Positions 53,669 to 62,198 of a stretch of 64,000 nucleotides of DNA are shown here, in pieces. Both the position numbers and the translations under genes were made by a program. This stretch comes from Corynebacterium pseudopelargi. GTDB taxonomy: Bacteria > Actinomycetota > Actinomycetes > Mycobacteriales > Mycobacteriaceae. Under the pieces are notes generated by a model that had not been told where the DNA came from, searched no databases, and saw only the letters and a program-made list of their open reading frames with translations. Positions within the stretch are counted from its first letter, which is position 1, and the number at the start of each line of letters is the position of its first letter. The stretch is from assembly GCF_003814005.1 (NCBI RefSeq), contig NZ_CP033898.1, positions 2,170,001 to 2,234,000 of the forward strand, given 5' to 3'.

Positions 53669-54930
53669 TAAGCAGCCTCAAGCGCTGCCAGCAATACGCA
53701 AGTAGCGAAGCCATCCATCGCCACCTCAAGCTCCGAAACCGGCGGCAAAGAGGGGGCGAGGCGAATGTTCTCGTTGTTCGGATCCTGCTTCAAGGGGAAA
53801 GAAGAACCAGCGCCGGTAAGCGAAATACCAGCCTCGCGCGCAAGCTCCACCACACGCGAAGCCGTACCAGGCACCACGTTCACGCTAATGAAATAGCCAC
53901 CCTCGGGCTCAGTCCACTCAGCGGCACCGAAAGGAGCCAAGCGCTCATTGAGGATCTCCAGCACACGAGCGAACTTCGGAGCCAAACTGCCAGCGTGCTT
54001 ACGCATCTGCTCATACACGCCCTCAGGGCCACCAAAGAACTCCACGTGAGCAAGCTGGCTCACCTTATTCGGGCCAATGCCACGGATATTGGCGTGCTCG
54101 GAATACCAGTCCAGGTTCTCCTTCGAAGAAGCAAAGAAAGCCACGCCCGCACCCGCCAAAGTGATCTTGGAAGTGGAGCTCATAAACCAGAAGCGATTCG
54201 GGTTGCCGGCCTCTGCGCCCATGCTCAGCACATCGTGGACCACGGGGAAAGTATCAGTGAGGGTGTGCACGGCATAAGCGTTATCCCACACGATGCGGAA
54301 ATCAGGCGCCGCGGTTTCCATGGAAGCAAGCTCGCGGCAGACCTCCTCAGAGAAGGTAATGCCCGTGGGGTTGGCGAAGACGGGCACCGTCCACATGCCC
54401 TTGACCTGCGGATCCTTGACCAGTTCGCGCACCACGTCCATGTCCGGGCCGTCTTGGGTGAGCGGCACATTGATCATCTCGAAGCCGAAGTGCTCAGTGA
54501 TGGAGAAGTGACGATCGTAGCCGGGCACGGGGCACAGCCACTTGACTTTGTCCTCCTGGGACCAGGGGCGCTCGGAATCGTTGTTGCCCCAGATATACGA
54601 CCAAGAGATCAGGTCAAACATGATGTTCAGGCTGGAGGCATCGCCAGCCACAATGTTCTCCGCGGGAATGCCCAGCACCTGGGCCCAGAGGTTACGGATC
54701 TCCTGGATACCGACCAGGCCGCCGTAGTTGCGGGTATCCACACCAGATTCGGTGCGGTAGTTCTGCCCCGGCAGGCTCAGCAGCTCGTTGGAAAAGTCGA
54801 GTTGCTCAGAAGAGGGCTTGCCGCGAGTGAGATCGAGGTTGAGGTTCTTGGCCTTTAGATCCTCGTATTGTTGGCGAATCTCTTCTGCATGTTCCTGCAG
54901 TTTCTGGGTATTCAACGCGTCGATGCTCAT
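53668..54930 (-). CDS. aspT: Aspartate aminotransferase, class Ic type
   Basis: A 420-aa PLP aminotransferase of the AspT/Asp_aminotransf (PF12897) type found in C. glutamicum, distinct from classical AspC. The PLP lysine lies in 'FMSSTSKITLAGAGVAFF', with 'VFANPTGITFSEE' and 'RIVWDNAYAVHTL' for the cofactor Asp and Tyr. It makes aspartate from oxaloacetate and glutamate, feeding lysC-asd. AAAGGG lies 6 nt before ATG 54930. The gene lies 64 bp downstream of the SRP RNA on the same strand. Confidence 0.92.
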   Translation of the reverse strand: MSIDALNTQKLQEHAEEIRQQYEDLKAKNLNLDLTRGKPSSEQLDFSNELLSLPGQNYRTESGVDTRNYGGLVGIQEIRNLWAQVLGIPAENIVAGDASSLNIMFDLISWSYIWGNNDSERPWSQEDKVKWLCPVPGYDRHFSITEHFGFEMINVPLTQDGPDMDVVRELVKDPQVKGMWTVPVFANPTGITFSEEVCRELASMETAAPDFRIVWDNAYAVHTLTDTFPVVHDVLSMGAEAGNPNRFWFMSSTSKITLAGAGVAFFASSKENLDWYSEHANIRGIGPNKVSQLAHVEFFGGPEGVYEQMRKHAGSLAPKFARVLEILNERLAPFGAAEWTEPEGGYFISVNVVPGTASRVVELAREAGISLTGAGSSFPLKQDPNNENIRLAPSLPPVSELEVAMDGFATCVLLAALEAA

Positions 54931-54994
54931 GTGCAGCCCTTTCTCTTCGTGTGCACTGGGCTTTAAGTGTAACGGCTCCCCCGCCCATTAAAAA

Positions 54995-55081
54995 GGGACT
55001 CCGCACACCCGCCAGAGCCCACTGACCCTTGCTGCATTCCTGCCCTGGGGGAGTTCATGGGATAAGCGCCATGCGAAGTCC
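54995..55081 (-). ncRNA. ffs: Signal recognition particle RNA (4.5S type)
   Basis: Minus-strand RNA with terminal pairing GGACTTCGCA / TGCGGAGTCC and the conserved SRP domain IV, read as CAGGGCAGGAATGCAGCAAGGGTC (split: CAGGGCAGGAATG, CAGCAAGGGTC). The 3' end runs into TTTTTAA. It binds Ffh for co-translational membrane targeting. Ends are set from pairing and may be off by a few bases. Confidence 0.9.
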
Positions 55082-55137
55082 TGCCCAAGACAATAGCGCA
55101 GCAACGTCCCATTTGCCATTTCGCTCCTTTTTCCCTA

Positions 55138-55151
55138 GCTTTTCGACGCCC
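55138..55151 (+). repeat. Intergenic copy of GCTTNTCGACGYCC repeat
   Basis: GCTTTTCGACGCCC between the SRP RNA and tRNA-Ser, outside any gene. See findings for the whole set. Confidence 0.7.
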
Positions 55152-55249
55152 AAAGCCCCCACCACCAGCCATTTTGCATCGGGGCGTTCCGTGAGTACAC
55201 TAATCCCGGTACGCACTTCGCGCGCCTTTGCGCAAGAAGCGCTCACGCT

Positions 55250-55338
55250 GGAGGATTCGACTAGCGGCCTATGTCACACGCCTGGAACGCGTGCGGGTTT
55301 CACGACCCTCGTGGGTTCAAATCCCACATCCTCCGCCA
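55250..55338 (+). tRNA. tRNA-Ser(GGA)
   Basis: Acceptor GGAGGAT / ATCCTCC, discriminator G, encoded CCA (55336-55338). Anticodon stem CACGC/GCGTG around loop CTGGAAC (anticodon GGA), a long class II variable arm, and T arm GTGGG TTCAAAT CCCAC. It decodes UCC/UCU serine codons. Confidence 0.95.
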
Positions 55339-55342
55339 ACAC

Positions 55343-55372
55343 AAACACCCCGAGCTCCGGCTCGGGGTGTTT
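55343..55372 (+). terminator. Terminator after tRNA-Ser
   Basis: Stem AAACACCCCGAGC / GCTCGGGGTGTTT with a 4-nt loop, 4 nt after the tRNA CCA. Confidence 0.9.
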
Positions 55373-55457
55373 CTGCGTTTCGGGTGCGGGGTGTGTTGGG
55401 GGCGCAAGTGTTGGCTCGATGTGGCGGGATGTGGCGGGATGTGGCGCGCTGTGGCGC

Positions 55458-56154
55458 GTGCACTTTCCCATGTCGTTTGGCTTCTAGGTTCCGGATTCCG
55501 CCGCGAATGACACTGGGAAGTGCACACCCCGGGCCTTAAACCCAGCCCAATCCTCAGCCACCGTGCACTTTCCCATGACAATCAACACCAAATCCCCGGA
55601 TCTCGCCACGAATGACACTGGAAACCGCACACCCGGCGCCTTAAACCCAGCCCGATCCTCAGCCAGCGTGCGCTTTCCCATGACAATCAACACCAAATCC
55701 CCGAATCTCGGCGCGAATGACACTGGAAAATGCACATTCTGTGCCCCGGCCGCCCCAGTTTCAGCAACCTGTGTGCACTTTCCCATGGCAATCAACACCA
55801 AATCCCCGAATCTCGGCGCGAATGACACTGGAAAGTGCACACCCCAGCCACAAACCACACCGAATCCCCCACCTCGTGTGCACTTTCACATGGCGATCAG
55901 CTCGCAAACCGGAATTCCTATCCCGAATGACACTGGAAACCGCACACCGCACTCCAAAACCCACCCCATTCCTGAGCCACCGTGCACTTTCCCATGGCAA
56001 TCACGAGCCAATCCCCGATTCTCGCCACGAATGACATGGGAAACGGCACACCCCAGCCACAAACCACACCAAATCCCCAACCCGCGTGCACTTTCCCATG
56101 GCAATCAACGCTCAATCCCCGAATTTCCGGCGAAATGACACCGGAAAGTGCACA
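55458..56154. repeat. Hairpin-repeat array 2 (seven 69-bp units)
   Basis: Units at 55458-55526, 55563-55631, 55668-55736, 55773-55841, 55878-55946, 55982-56050 and 56086-56154, each exactly 69 bp, period 104-105. Same arms as array 1: GTGCACTTTCCCATG (single changes in units 3 and 5) and TGACAcTGGAAAnnGCACA. The first unit has the GTTTGGCTT core seen in the first units of array 1; later units share CAATCAACACCAAATCCCCG. Two 104-bp steps break any reading frame through the array. Confidence 0.92.
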
Positions 56155-56223
56155 CCACCCACCACCCTCCTAGCAGCATTTGGGCAGCGCTGAATCGCTT
56201 CTGGCGTGGCGTTGACGAGCTGC

Positions 56224-56274
56224 TCGCGTCCAGGGGTGCATCTTCAAGGATTGCGCTCGCGTCCAGGGGTGCGT
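56224..56274. repeat. Short direct repeat downstream of array 2
   Basis: CTCGCGTCCAGGGGTGCATC is followed 14 bp later by a copy with one change (GCGTC at the end). It lies between array 2 and the slipin terminators. The surrounding 56155-56290 has no credible gene. Confidence 0.55.
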
Positions 56275-56294
56275 CCTGGTCAATCACGACAGGG

Positions 56295-56348
56295 GTCGGC
56301 CCAAAAGGGCCGACCAAAAGGAAAAGAGCCAGCCAAAGGCTGGCTCTT
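56295..56348 (-). terminator. Double hairpin terminator of the nor-slipin operon
   Basis: Two adjacent perfect hairpins: GTCGGCCC-aaaa-GGGCCGAC (56295-56314) and AAGAGCCAGCC-aaa-GGCTGGCTCTT (56324-56348). The second is followed on the minus strand by TTCC and T-runs, 30 bp past the slipin stop. Confidence 0.82.
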
Positions 56349-56377
56349 ACTTTCCTCCAAATTGCTTCTGTGCTTGC

Positions 56378-57193
56378 CTATTCACTTTCGGGTTGTTTGC
56401 CGGTGATTTTGGGCAGGGGGATGCCCATTTGTGTGGCTTTGTCCATGAAGCCTTGCATGATGTCGATGGGCAGCGGGAACACGATGGTGGAGTTCTGGTC
56501 GGCGCCGAGTTCGAGCACTGTTTGTAGGTAGCGCAGTTGGAGTGCGGCTGGTGCTTTTTGTAGTTCTTCGGCGGCTTGGCGTAGTTCCACGGAGGATTGG
56601 AGTTCGCCGTGTGCGGAGATCACTTTGGCGCGGCGTTCGCGTTCGGCTTCGGCTTCGCGGGCGAGGGCGCGTTGCATTGCTTCGGGGATTTCTACGTCTT
56701 TGATTTCCACGATGCGGGTTTCTACGCCCCAGCGGGTGGTTTGGCCGTTGATGATTTTGCGCAGGTCTTCGTTGAGTTCTTCGCGGTGTGCGAGGAGGTC
56801 GTCAAGGTCGGCGCGGCCGAGGAGGGAGCGCAGCGTCGTTTGTGCGATCTGTGAGGTGGCTACTGCGTAGTTTTCTACCTCTAGCACCGCCTTGAGTGAG
56901 TCGAGCACTTCGAACATCACTACGGCGTTCACGCGCACGGAGACATTGTCTTTGGTGATGATCTCCTGTGGCGGGATGGTGAGGGTGACTACGCGCTGGT
57001 CTACTCTTTCGAGCTTGTCCACGCCGGGGATGAGGAAGTGCAGTCCTGGTTCCATGAGTGGTTTGACGTGTCCGAAGCGAAATGCGACGCCGCGTTCGTA
57101 TTGTTTGATCACTTTGATGGAGTAGGAAAGCAGTACCACCAGGATGGCGATGAGGATGCCGGCCATGATTGGCCAGAATACGAGTGCGCTCAT
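56378..57193 (-). CDS. Slipin (SPFH/stomatin family) membrane protein
   Basis: A 271-aa protein: one N-terminal membrane helix (residues 5-27), then an SPFH domain ('IKQYERGVAFRFGHVKPLMEPGLHFLIPGVDKLERVDQRVVTLTIPPQEIITKDNVSVRVNAVVMF') and a charged helical tail ('REAEAERERRAKVISAHGELQS'). Slipins form membrane microdomains and stabilise partner complexes. It is last in the operon norZ - Cys-motif membrane protein - slipin, with a 4-nt overlap at its start, so a partnership with the NO reductase is plausible but unproven. Confidence 0.9.
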   Translation of the reverse strand: MSALVFWPIMAGILIAILVVLLSYSIKVIKQYERGVAFRFGHVKPLMEPGLHFLIPGVDKLERVDQRVVTLTIPPQEIITKDNVSVRVNAVVMFEVLDSLKAVLEVENYAVATSQIAQTTLRSLLGRADLDDLLAHREELNEDLRKIINGQTTRWGVETRIVEIKDVEIPEAMQRALAREAEAERERRAKVISAHGELQSSVELRQAAEELQKAPAALQLRYLQTVLELGADQNSTIVFPLPIDIMQGFMDKATQMGIPLPKITGKQPESE

Positions 57194-57831
57194 GGGCGCT
57201 TCCTTTCTTGGGCAAGTTTGCGTGCGTCGGATCCGTAGCGGCGTGCGTAGCGATCCACCGCTGCTTCGATTTCTGCCTGTCTGTCATCCAGGTGGGGCAC
57301 ATGCACTGTGGTGGGGAAGTTGGAGGGCGTGTTCCATAGGTGTTTGGCCAGTGGGATGGTGCCGCCGATCATGATCACGAGCACTGCGCCGATGAGGAGC
57401 AGGTCTGCGATTGTGTGGTATTGGATCAGGGAGACCAGTGGCAGGATGAGTCCCATGAGCGCTACCCCTAGTGCGATGCCGCGGTGGAATCGCCCGGAGT
57501 CTGAGTGTGGCCAGGGGTCGAGTTGTCTGGTTACTTCGCGTCCGTGTGCGCTTGCGGTGCAGCTTTGTTTGACTGGGCAGTTGTTGCACACGGTGGGGTG
57601 TGCGCGGTAGCGCATTACTCGGTTTTCTGGGTCGAAGCTGGATGGCCAGAGCCAGTGGTCTTCGGGGCATTGCCAGGCGTCGTGTTGTTCGACGTAGCGG
57701 AAGGTTCCGGTGCGCATGTCGCTGGTTCTGTTGGAGGTGTGTTGCGCCATGCGGTCGAAGCCCCACGCCACCCCCAGGAGGAAGATGGCGTAGGCGCCCG
57801 CTAGCCAGGTGAACACGTCTGGGGTGTTCAC
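57190..57831 (-). CDS. Unknown membrane protein with CxxC-x5-C motif, nor-linked
   Basis: A 213-aa protein. One N-terminal helix (residues 7-25) is followed by a region with 'WQCPEDHWLWPSSFDPENRVMRYRAHPTVCNNCPVKQSCTASAHGR', then two helices (about 118-160) and a charged tail. The C-x2-C-x5-C set plus an earlier Cys could bind zinc or an Fe-S cluster. A similar Cys pattern occurs in transposase C-termini, but no transposase domain is present. It overlaps norZ and the slipin gene by 4 nt on either side, so the three are translated together. Function unknown. Confidence 0.75.
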   Translation of the reverse strand: MNTPDVFTWLAGAYAIFLLGVAWGFDRMAQHTSNRTSDMRTGTFRYVEQHDAWQCPEDHWLWPSSFDPENRVMRYRAHPTVCNNCPVKQSCTASAHGREVTRQLDPWPHSDSGRFHRGIALGVALMGLILPLVSLIQYHTIADLLLIGAVLVIMIGGTIPLAKHLWNTPSNFPTTVHVPHLDDRQAEIEAAVDRYARRYGSDARKLAQERKRP

Positions 57832-60245
57832 TTTTCGACGCCCCCGCGTGGCTCATCTTCAGCGCGCCGATCAACGCGGCCGTGCCCGCCTGAGACCAGA
57901 CCCACCTGTGAGTGTGCTGGGGTGTTGGTGTCGGGGGCGTCGTCAAGCGAAATGACGGAGTAGAGGGCGTTATCGGGTTGGGTATCCACGGTGGGGATTT
58001 CTTTGTTGTGCAGCAGGCCTTTGAAGCCCATCCACAGCAGGGGGAAGATGCCGGCGAGGAAGAGCACATCGCCGGGCAGGCGCAGCCATTCGAGGATGGC
58101 GTTGCCAGGTTGGGTGAGATAGCCCAGGGAGCGGGCCTCCACATAGCCTTCGCCCACGGAGTGGTAGAGCTGGACAATGCCCAGTGGCAGCAGCGAAATC
58201 ACCACCATCCACAACAAACCAATGTTGAGCAGCCAGAAGCTTAAGCCCATGAGCTTGTCGTTCCAATAGCGCTTGGGCAGCAGGTAGCGCAGGGCAAATA
58301 CTCCAAGGCCGATGGCCATGAATCCGTACACGCCCATCATGGCGCCGTGTGCGTGGTTGGCCGTCAGCGCGGTGCCGATTTGGTAGTAGGAGACGACGGG
58401 GAGGTTGACCAAGAAGCCGAACACACCGGCGCCGAGGAAGTTCCAGAAGCCAACGGCCACGAGGAACAGCACAGCCCAGCGGTGCGGGAAGGGGCGATCG
58501 CCGGAGGCGCGCTGGCGCGAACCCAGTTGCAGGAAGGTCCATGCTTCTACGGTGAGCAGAGTCAGTGGCACGACTTCTGCGGCTGAGAAGAAGGCGCCTA
58601 AGGCCATGTGCTCCACGGGCGTGCCCGAGAAGTAGAGGTGGTGCATGGTGCCGATAACGCCGCCCACGGAATACAAGATGATGTCGAGGTAGATGATGCC
58701 CAGGGCGATGCGCTCGCGGATCACGCCGAGCAGCACGAAGACATAGGCCACCATGATGGTGGTGAAGAGCTCTAAGAAGTCTTCAACCCAGAGGTGCACG
58801 ACCCAGAAGCGCCAGAATTCGGCAACGGAGATGTGGGTATCGGAGCCGGCGAGCATGCCTACGGCGTAGAAGCCGGGGATGGTCAGGCCAGAGAAGAAGA
58901 AGAGCCAGGGCATATTGGACTTGTGCTCGCCTTTGAGGCGCCCGTGTAGGGAGCGGAAGATCATTGCGATCCAGATGAACATGCCTGCGGTGAGCAGGAT
59001 CTGGAAGAAGCGCGGCAGATCTAAGTATTCCCATTGCTGGGAGAACAGCGAGCCTTCGGGCACTTTGCCAAATGCGGAGAGCCACTCAAATGCCATGGAG
59101 CCGAACACCACGAAGGCGATAGCCCCCAGCAGGATCCAGGCGAGCACGCCTTGTTTCTTGGGTTCTTTCTTGGCAATAAATGGTGCGAGGAATAGCCCTG
59201 CTGCGAGCAGACCGCCGGCGGTCCAGAGTAAGGAGAGCTGGAGGTGCCAGGTGCGGGCGACGTTATAGGGCAGGATTTCTTGCAGTGGTAATCCGAAGAA
59301 GCCGGTGATTTCTGCGCGGTAGTGCTGCACTGCGGCGCCGAGGAAGGATTGGATCAAAAACAGCAGCACGATAACGAAGAAGAACCAGGCCACTACTTTT
59401 TGAGATTTAGTAAGGCCTACTTCTCCTGGTTGTTTGAAGTCGAGGTTGAGCTGTTCTTCTGAATGCCAGCCGATTTGCTTAGACCAGCGCCCGTAGATGG
59501 CGAAGATTAATCCGGTGCCGCCGATCAGTGCGATGAGGGAAAGCACTGACCACACCACGATGTCGGCAGTGGGGCCGTTTTCTACGCGGGGTTCTGCTGG
59601 CCAGTTATTGGTGTAGGAGTAATCCAGGCCGGGGCGTTCTGCTGCGGCAGCCCACGCGGTCCAGCCAAAGAATGCCGTGAGGTCACGGATGTCTTCTTTG
59701 TTGGTGATGAAGTCTTTGGGCAGGCCGTGATCGAAGGAGTTGGTACCGAAGTAGTCCAGGTAATACTGCTGTGCTTGCTCGAAGGCTTTGATCTGGTTAT
59801 CGGTCCACTCAAGTACGCCGGTGTCTTCGTTGTAGCGGTTGGTTCGGAATTCTTCTACCACTGCATCGTGGGCATCGGTGCCTTGGGGCAGTTCTGCTTT
59901 TGCAAATTCTTCTGCTGCAAGATCAGTGGCCATGCGCAGGTATTCGGCGGTGTAATCGGCGCCCAAGTATGCGCCGTGGCCGAGCACTGATCCGTATTGT
60001 TGCAGGCCGCGGGCCTGGAAGATTTCCTGCCCGTGGGTGATTTGTTCTTGGGTGATTAGCGTATCGCCGGTTTTTTCGGCAACGATTTTTTTAGGCAGCG
60101 GCATGGAGGCGTCGTAGGTGCGGTACGCCAAGAAGCCCATGACAAAGAAGCCAAGAAGCATGACCAAGGCGACACCTTGCACCCATGCTTTGCTCATGCT
60201 GAGCACTGGTTTGCTGCGGTCGGCGACCTCAGGGGTGGTGTTCAT
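57828..60245 (-). CDS. norZ: Quinol-dependent nitric oxide reductase (qNOR)
   Basis: An 805-aa single-subunit NO reductase (NorZ/qNOR) in the haem-copper oxidase superfamily, reducing NO to N2O with electrons from menaquinol. The N-terminal extracytoplasmic domain (about residues 40-210, after one helix) precedes about 13 helices with the haem and non-haem iron histidines in 'TWHLQLSLLWTAGG', 'FWVVHLWVEDFLE', 'GTMHHLYFSGTP' and 'NHAHGAMMGVYGFM'. It protects against host or environmental NO. Its C-terminus ends in 'EPRGGVEK', encoded by a copy of the CTTTTCGACGCCCCCGC repeat. Confidence 0.95.
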   Translation of the reverse strand: MNTTPEVADRSKPVLSMSKAWVQGVALVMLLGFFVMGFLAYRTYDASMPLPKKIVAEKTGDTLITQEQITHGQEIFQARGLQQYGSVLGHGAYLGADYTAEYLRMATDLAAEEFAKAELPQGTDAHDAVVEEFRTNRYNEDTGVLEWTDNQIKAFEQAQQYYLDYFGTNSFDHGLPKDFITNKEDIRDLTAFFGWTAWAAAAERPGLDYSYTNNWPAEPRVENGPTADIVVWSVLSLIALIGGTGLIFAIYGRWSKQIGWHSEEQLNLDFKQPGEVGLTKSQKVVAWFFFVIVLLFLIQSFLGAAVQHYRAEITGFFGLPLQEILPYNVARTWHLQLSLLWTAGGLLAAGLFLAPFIAKKEPKKQGVLAWILLGAIAFVVFGSMAFEWLSAFGKVPEGSLFSQQWEYLDLPRFFQILLTAGMFIWIAMIFRSLHGRLKGEHKSNMPWLFFFSGLTIPGFYAVGMLAGSDTHISVAEFWRFWVVHLWVEDFLELFTTIMVAYVFVLLGVIRERIALGIIYLDIILYSVGGVIGTMHHLYFSGTPVEHMALGAFFSAAEVVPLTLLTVEAWTFLQLGSRQRASGDRPFPHRWAVLFLVAVGFWNFLGAGVFGFLVNLPVVSYYQIGTALTANHAHGAMMGVYGFMAIGLGVFALRYLLPKRYWNDKLMGLSFWLLNIGLLWMVVISLLPLGIVQLYHSVGEGYVEARSLGYLTQPGNAILEWLRLPGDVLFLAGIFPLLWMGFKGLLHNKEIPTVDTQPDNALYSVISLDDAPDTNTPAHSQVGLVSGGHGRVDRRAEDEPRGGVEK

Positions 60246-60322
60246 TCACGTGCTTTCCAAGGAGGGACAATGACACCACTATTATTTACGGCTTAATCCG
60301 TTTCTATTATTCGGCAGCGATT

Positions 60323-60343
60323 TTTACCCGAAAAAGGGGTAAA
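60323..60343. promoter_or_regulatory. Operator-like inverted repeat, norZ / small gene
   Basis: TTTACCC - GAAAAAG - GGGTAAA, 7-bp arms and 7-bp spacer, in the divergent promoter region. The nearby direct repeats CTATTATTtaCGGC and CTATTATTCGGC (60274-60315) may also be regulator contacts. A candidate NO- or redox-regulator site. Confidence 0.5.
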
Positions 60344-60364
60344 TAATTGGTGTAGGTTAAAGGC

Positions 60365-60553
60365 ATGCACGAGTTCATCGCTAAAAACAAAGCCATCCTC
60401 TGCTTCAGCTCGCTATTTGCAGGCGCGCTCATCACCATGCTGCTGCTGAATCACTCCAGCAACATCGCCCTAGTATTCGGCACATTCGCCCTGCTCACGG
60501 CCTTAAGCTTTTTCACCATCGCCGCCACCTGGCGCTACTTCTCCCAACGATAG
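60365..60553 (+). CDS. Small two-helix membrane protein
   Basis: A 62-aa protein with two membrane helices ('[18 protein letters not shown]' and '[21 protein letters not shown]'). Its family is not recognised. TAGGTT (60353-60358) ends 6 nt before the ATG, a leaderless arrangement. It is divergent from norZ across a shared operator-like repeat, hinting at a role in NO or respiratory stress. The last 19 bp overlap the convergent gluQRS gene. Confidence 0.68.
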   Translation: MHEFIAKNKAILCFSSLFAGALITMLLLNHSSNIALVFGTFALLTALSFFTIAATWRYFSQR

Positions 60554-61428
60554 GGCTGCCTGGGCACCTGATCGGGCTCGAATTGTTCCAGTAATTCACC
60601 CGCGCTACGCCCTTGAAGGTTGAGCGATGCCCCGAGTTCTTCCACCACATCTGCTGCTGTAGCGCCCTGCTGCATCATCTGCCGCAGCGTCACCGCACCA
60701 TCGCGCTTAGCTAGACGCTTGCCCTGCTGGTTTAACACCAAAGGCACATGGATATATTCGGGCACAGCAATGCCGAGCAACGTAGCCAAATAGGCCTGGC
60801 GGCCTGCAGAAGATACCAGGTCATCTCCACGCACCACCTGATCAATGCCCTGGGCGCCATCGTCTACCACCACGGCCAAGTTATAAGCCCAATCCGGCTG
60901 CTGGCCGCCGCGGCGCAGAATCATATCGTCTACCTCGCCCTCGATGCGGCCTAGGAAGTAATCATCAACAGGCTGCGTGGAACGCGTTGCCCGCAAACGA
61001 ATCGCAGGCACCCTGCCCTGCTGAGCCAGCTCCGCGCGACGCTGCTCACGCTGCGCCTCGGTCAAATCACGGCAGGTACCTGGGTAGTGGCCGGGAATGG
61101 CGTGCGGGGCAGAGGCCGCGTGCTGGATATCTTTGCGCGAGCAGTAGCACTCATACGTATCGAGCTTTGCTAAGGCTTGCTCATACAAAGCAAAGCGCTC
61201 GTGCTGGAACGTCAAGGAATCCCAATCCAGGCCGATTAGCGCCAAATCTTCTAATTGGCGCTGTGCGGATTCGGCTGAAGAGCGCTGCGTATCAATATCT
61301 TCTACGCGCATGTGAAAGTCGCGCCCCGAGCTTCTGGCATACAGCCAGGCCAACAAGGCGGTGCGGAGATTACCAAAGTGGAGATCTCCGCTGGGCGAAG
61401 GTGCATAGCGGCCCGCGTGGATATTCAT
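60535..61428 (-). CDS. gluQ: Glutamyl-queuosine tRNA(Asp) synthetase
   Basis: A 297-aa GluQRS, a glutamyl-tRNA synthetase catalytic core without the anticodon domain, which attaches Glu to the queuosine base of tRNA-Asp. HIGH-type motif '[17 protein letters not shown]', zinc ligands in '[10 protein letters not shown]' and 'HYPGTCRD', and KMSKS-type 'RLAKRDGAV'. TAGCCT (61435-61440, this strand) ends 6 nt before the ATG. It is divergent from a queuosine-precursor transporter 30 bp away. Confidence 0.93.
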   Translation of the reverse strand: MNIHAGRYAPSPSGDLHFGNLRTALLAWLYARSSGRDFHMRVEDIDTQRSSAESAQRQLEDLALIGLDWDSLTFQHERFALYEQALAKLDTYECYCSRKDIQHAASAPHAIPGHYPGTCRDLTEAQREQRRAELAQQGRVPAIRLRATRSTQPVDDYFLGRIEGEVDDMILRRGGQQPDWAYNLAVVVDDGAQGIDQVVRGDDLVSSAGRQAYLATLLGIAVPEYIHVPLVLNQQGKRLAKRDGAVTLRQMMQQGATAADVVEELGASLNLQGRSAGELLEQFEPDQVPRQPYRWEK

Positions 61429-61458
61429 GCTTTTAGGCTATGTGAGAGTATCTAGGAC

Positions 61459-62130
61459 GTGACAACTCAACCCGCCTACGTCCCCGTGCAAAAAAGCTAC
61501 TACCCGGTGCTCGTGGCCCTCTTTGTGGCCATCTACTTAATTTCCAACATCACCAGCACCAAGGGCATTACCTTAGGCCCACTCGTCACCGACGGCGCCT
61601 TCTTCCTCTTCCCCGCCGCCTACGTCATCGGCGATGTACTGAGCGAATGCTATGGCTTTAAAGCCGCACGCCGAGCCATCTGGACGGGCTTTTTCACCAC
61701 CATCTTGGCTGTAATCGCCTTCTACATCGCCATCTGGCTACCAGCAGCAGACTTCTACGAGCACCAAGAACAATTCGCCCTCGTGCTCGGGCTCGTGCCA
61801 CGCATCGTGCTGGCCTCGCTCTGTGGCTACGCCATCGGGCAGCTACTCAACGCATGGGCACTCACCGCCATGAAAAAGCGCACCGGCGAGCGATCGCTCT
61901 GGCAGCGCCTGATCGGCTCAACCATTGTGGGCGAATTTGGCGATACGCTCGTGTTCTGCCTCATCGCAGCACCCGTCATCGGCATCACCACCACAGCAGA
62001 CACCATCAACTATGTCGTGGTGGGCTTTATCTGGAAAACGCTCGTAGAAGTGCTCGTTATGCCCATTACTTATGCCGTGATTGCCTGGGTGAAAAAGCAC
62101 GAGAACTACGTGCCGGCGAGCAGCAACTAA
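61459..62130 (+). CDS. Queuosine precursor transporter (YhhQ/QPTR family)
   Basis: A 223-aa protein with six helices of the YhhQ/DUF165 family, which imports queuosine precursors (queuine, preQ1). Typical stretches are 'YLISNITSTKGITLGPLVTDGAFFLFPAAYVIGDVLSECYGFKAARR' and 'GSTIVGEFGDTLVFCLIA'. GTG 61459 is the start, with no clear ribosome site. The pairing with gluQ suggests a scavenging-and-modification unit for queuosine tRNA. Confidence 0.9.
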   Translation: MTTQPAYVPVQKSYYPVLVALFVAIYLISNITSTKGITLGPLVTDGAFFLFPAAYVIGDVLSECYGFKAARRAIWTGFFTTILAVIAFYIAIWLPAADFYEHQEQFALVLGLVPRIVLASLCGYAIGQLLNAWALTAMKKRTGERSLWQRLIGSTIVGEFGDTLVFCLIAAPVIGITTTADTINYVVVGFIWKTLVEVLVMPITYAVIAWVKKHENYVPASSN

Positions 62131-62138
62131 AACGCCAA

Positions 62139-62173
62139 AACCCCACCAGGGCCATTGTGGCCTAGGTGGGGTT
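62139..62173. terminator. Bidirectional terminator, transporter / pilin
   Basis: Stem AACCCCACC / GGTGGGGTT with an inner AGGGCC/GGCCT pairing, between the convergent transporter and pilin genes. Confidence 0.85.
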
Positions 62174-62176
62174 CAT

Positions 62177-62198
62177 CTTCTAGATATATATCTAGGAG
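62177..62198. repeat. AT-rich palindrome, copy 3 (pilin stop)
   Basis: 22-bp dyad CTTCTAGATAT / ATATCTAGGAG, one mismatch from copy 1. It supplies the pilin TAG stop codon and sits against the terminator, in a phase unrelated to copies 1 and 2. Confidence 0.88.

Noticed and set aside
55563..56138. Open frame of 191 codons across repeat array 2 (and similar frames at 45779-46453)
   Set aside because: The repeated 'HFPM...NDTGK' peptide is a by-product of the 105-bp period; 104-bp steps shift the frame, several frames on both strands are open, and no ribosome site is visible.
56105..56317. 70-codon minus-strand frame next to array 2
   Set aside because: Its C-terminal part is repeat unit 7 and its N-terminal part is a short direct repeat and a terminator hairpin.
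57190..57831. Transposase remnant suggested by the C-x2-C-x5-C pattern
   Set aside because: The protein has membrane helices, no DDE core, and is translationally coupled to both neighbours.
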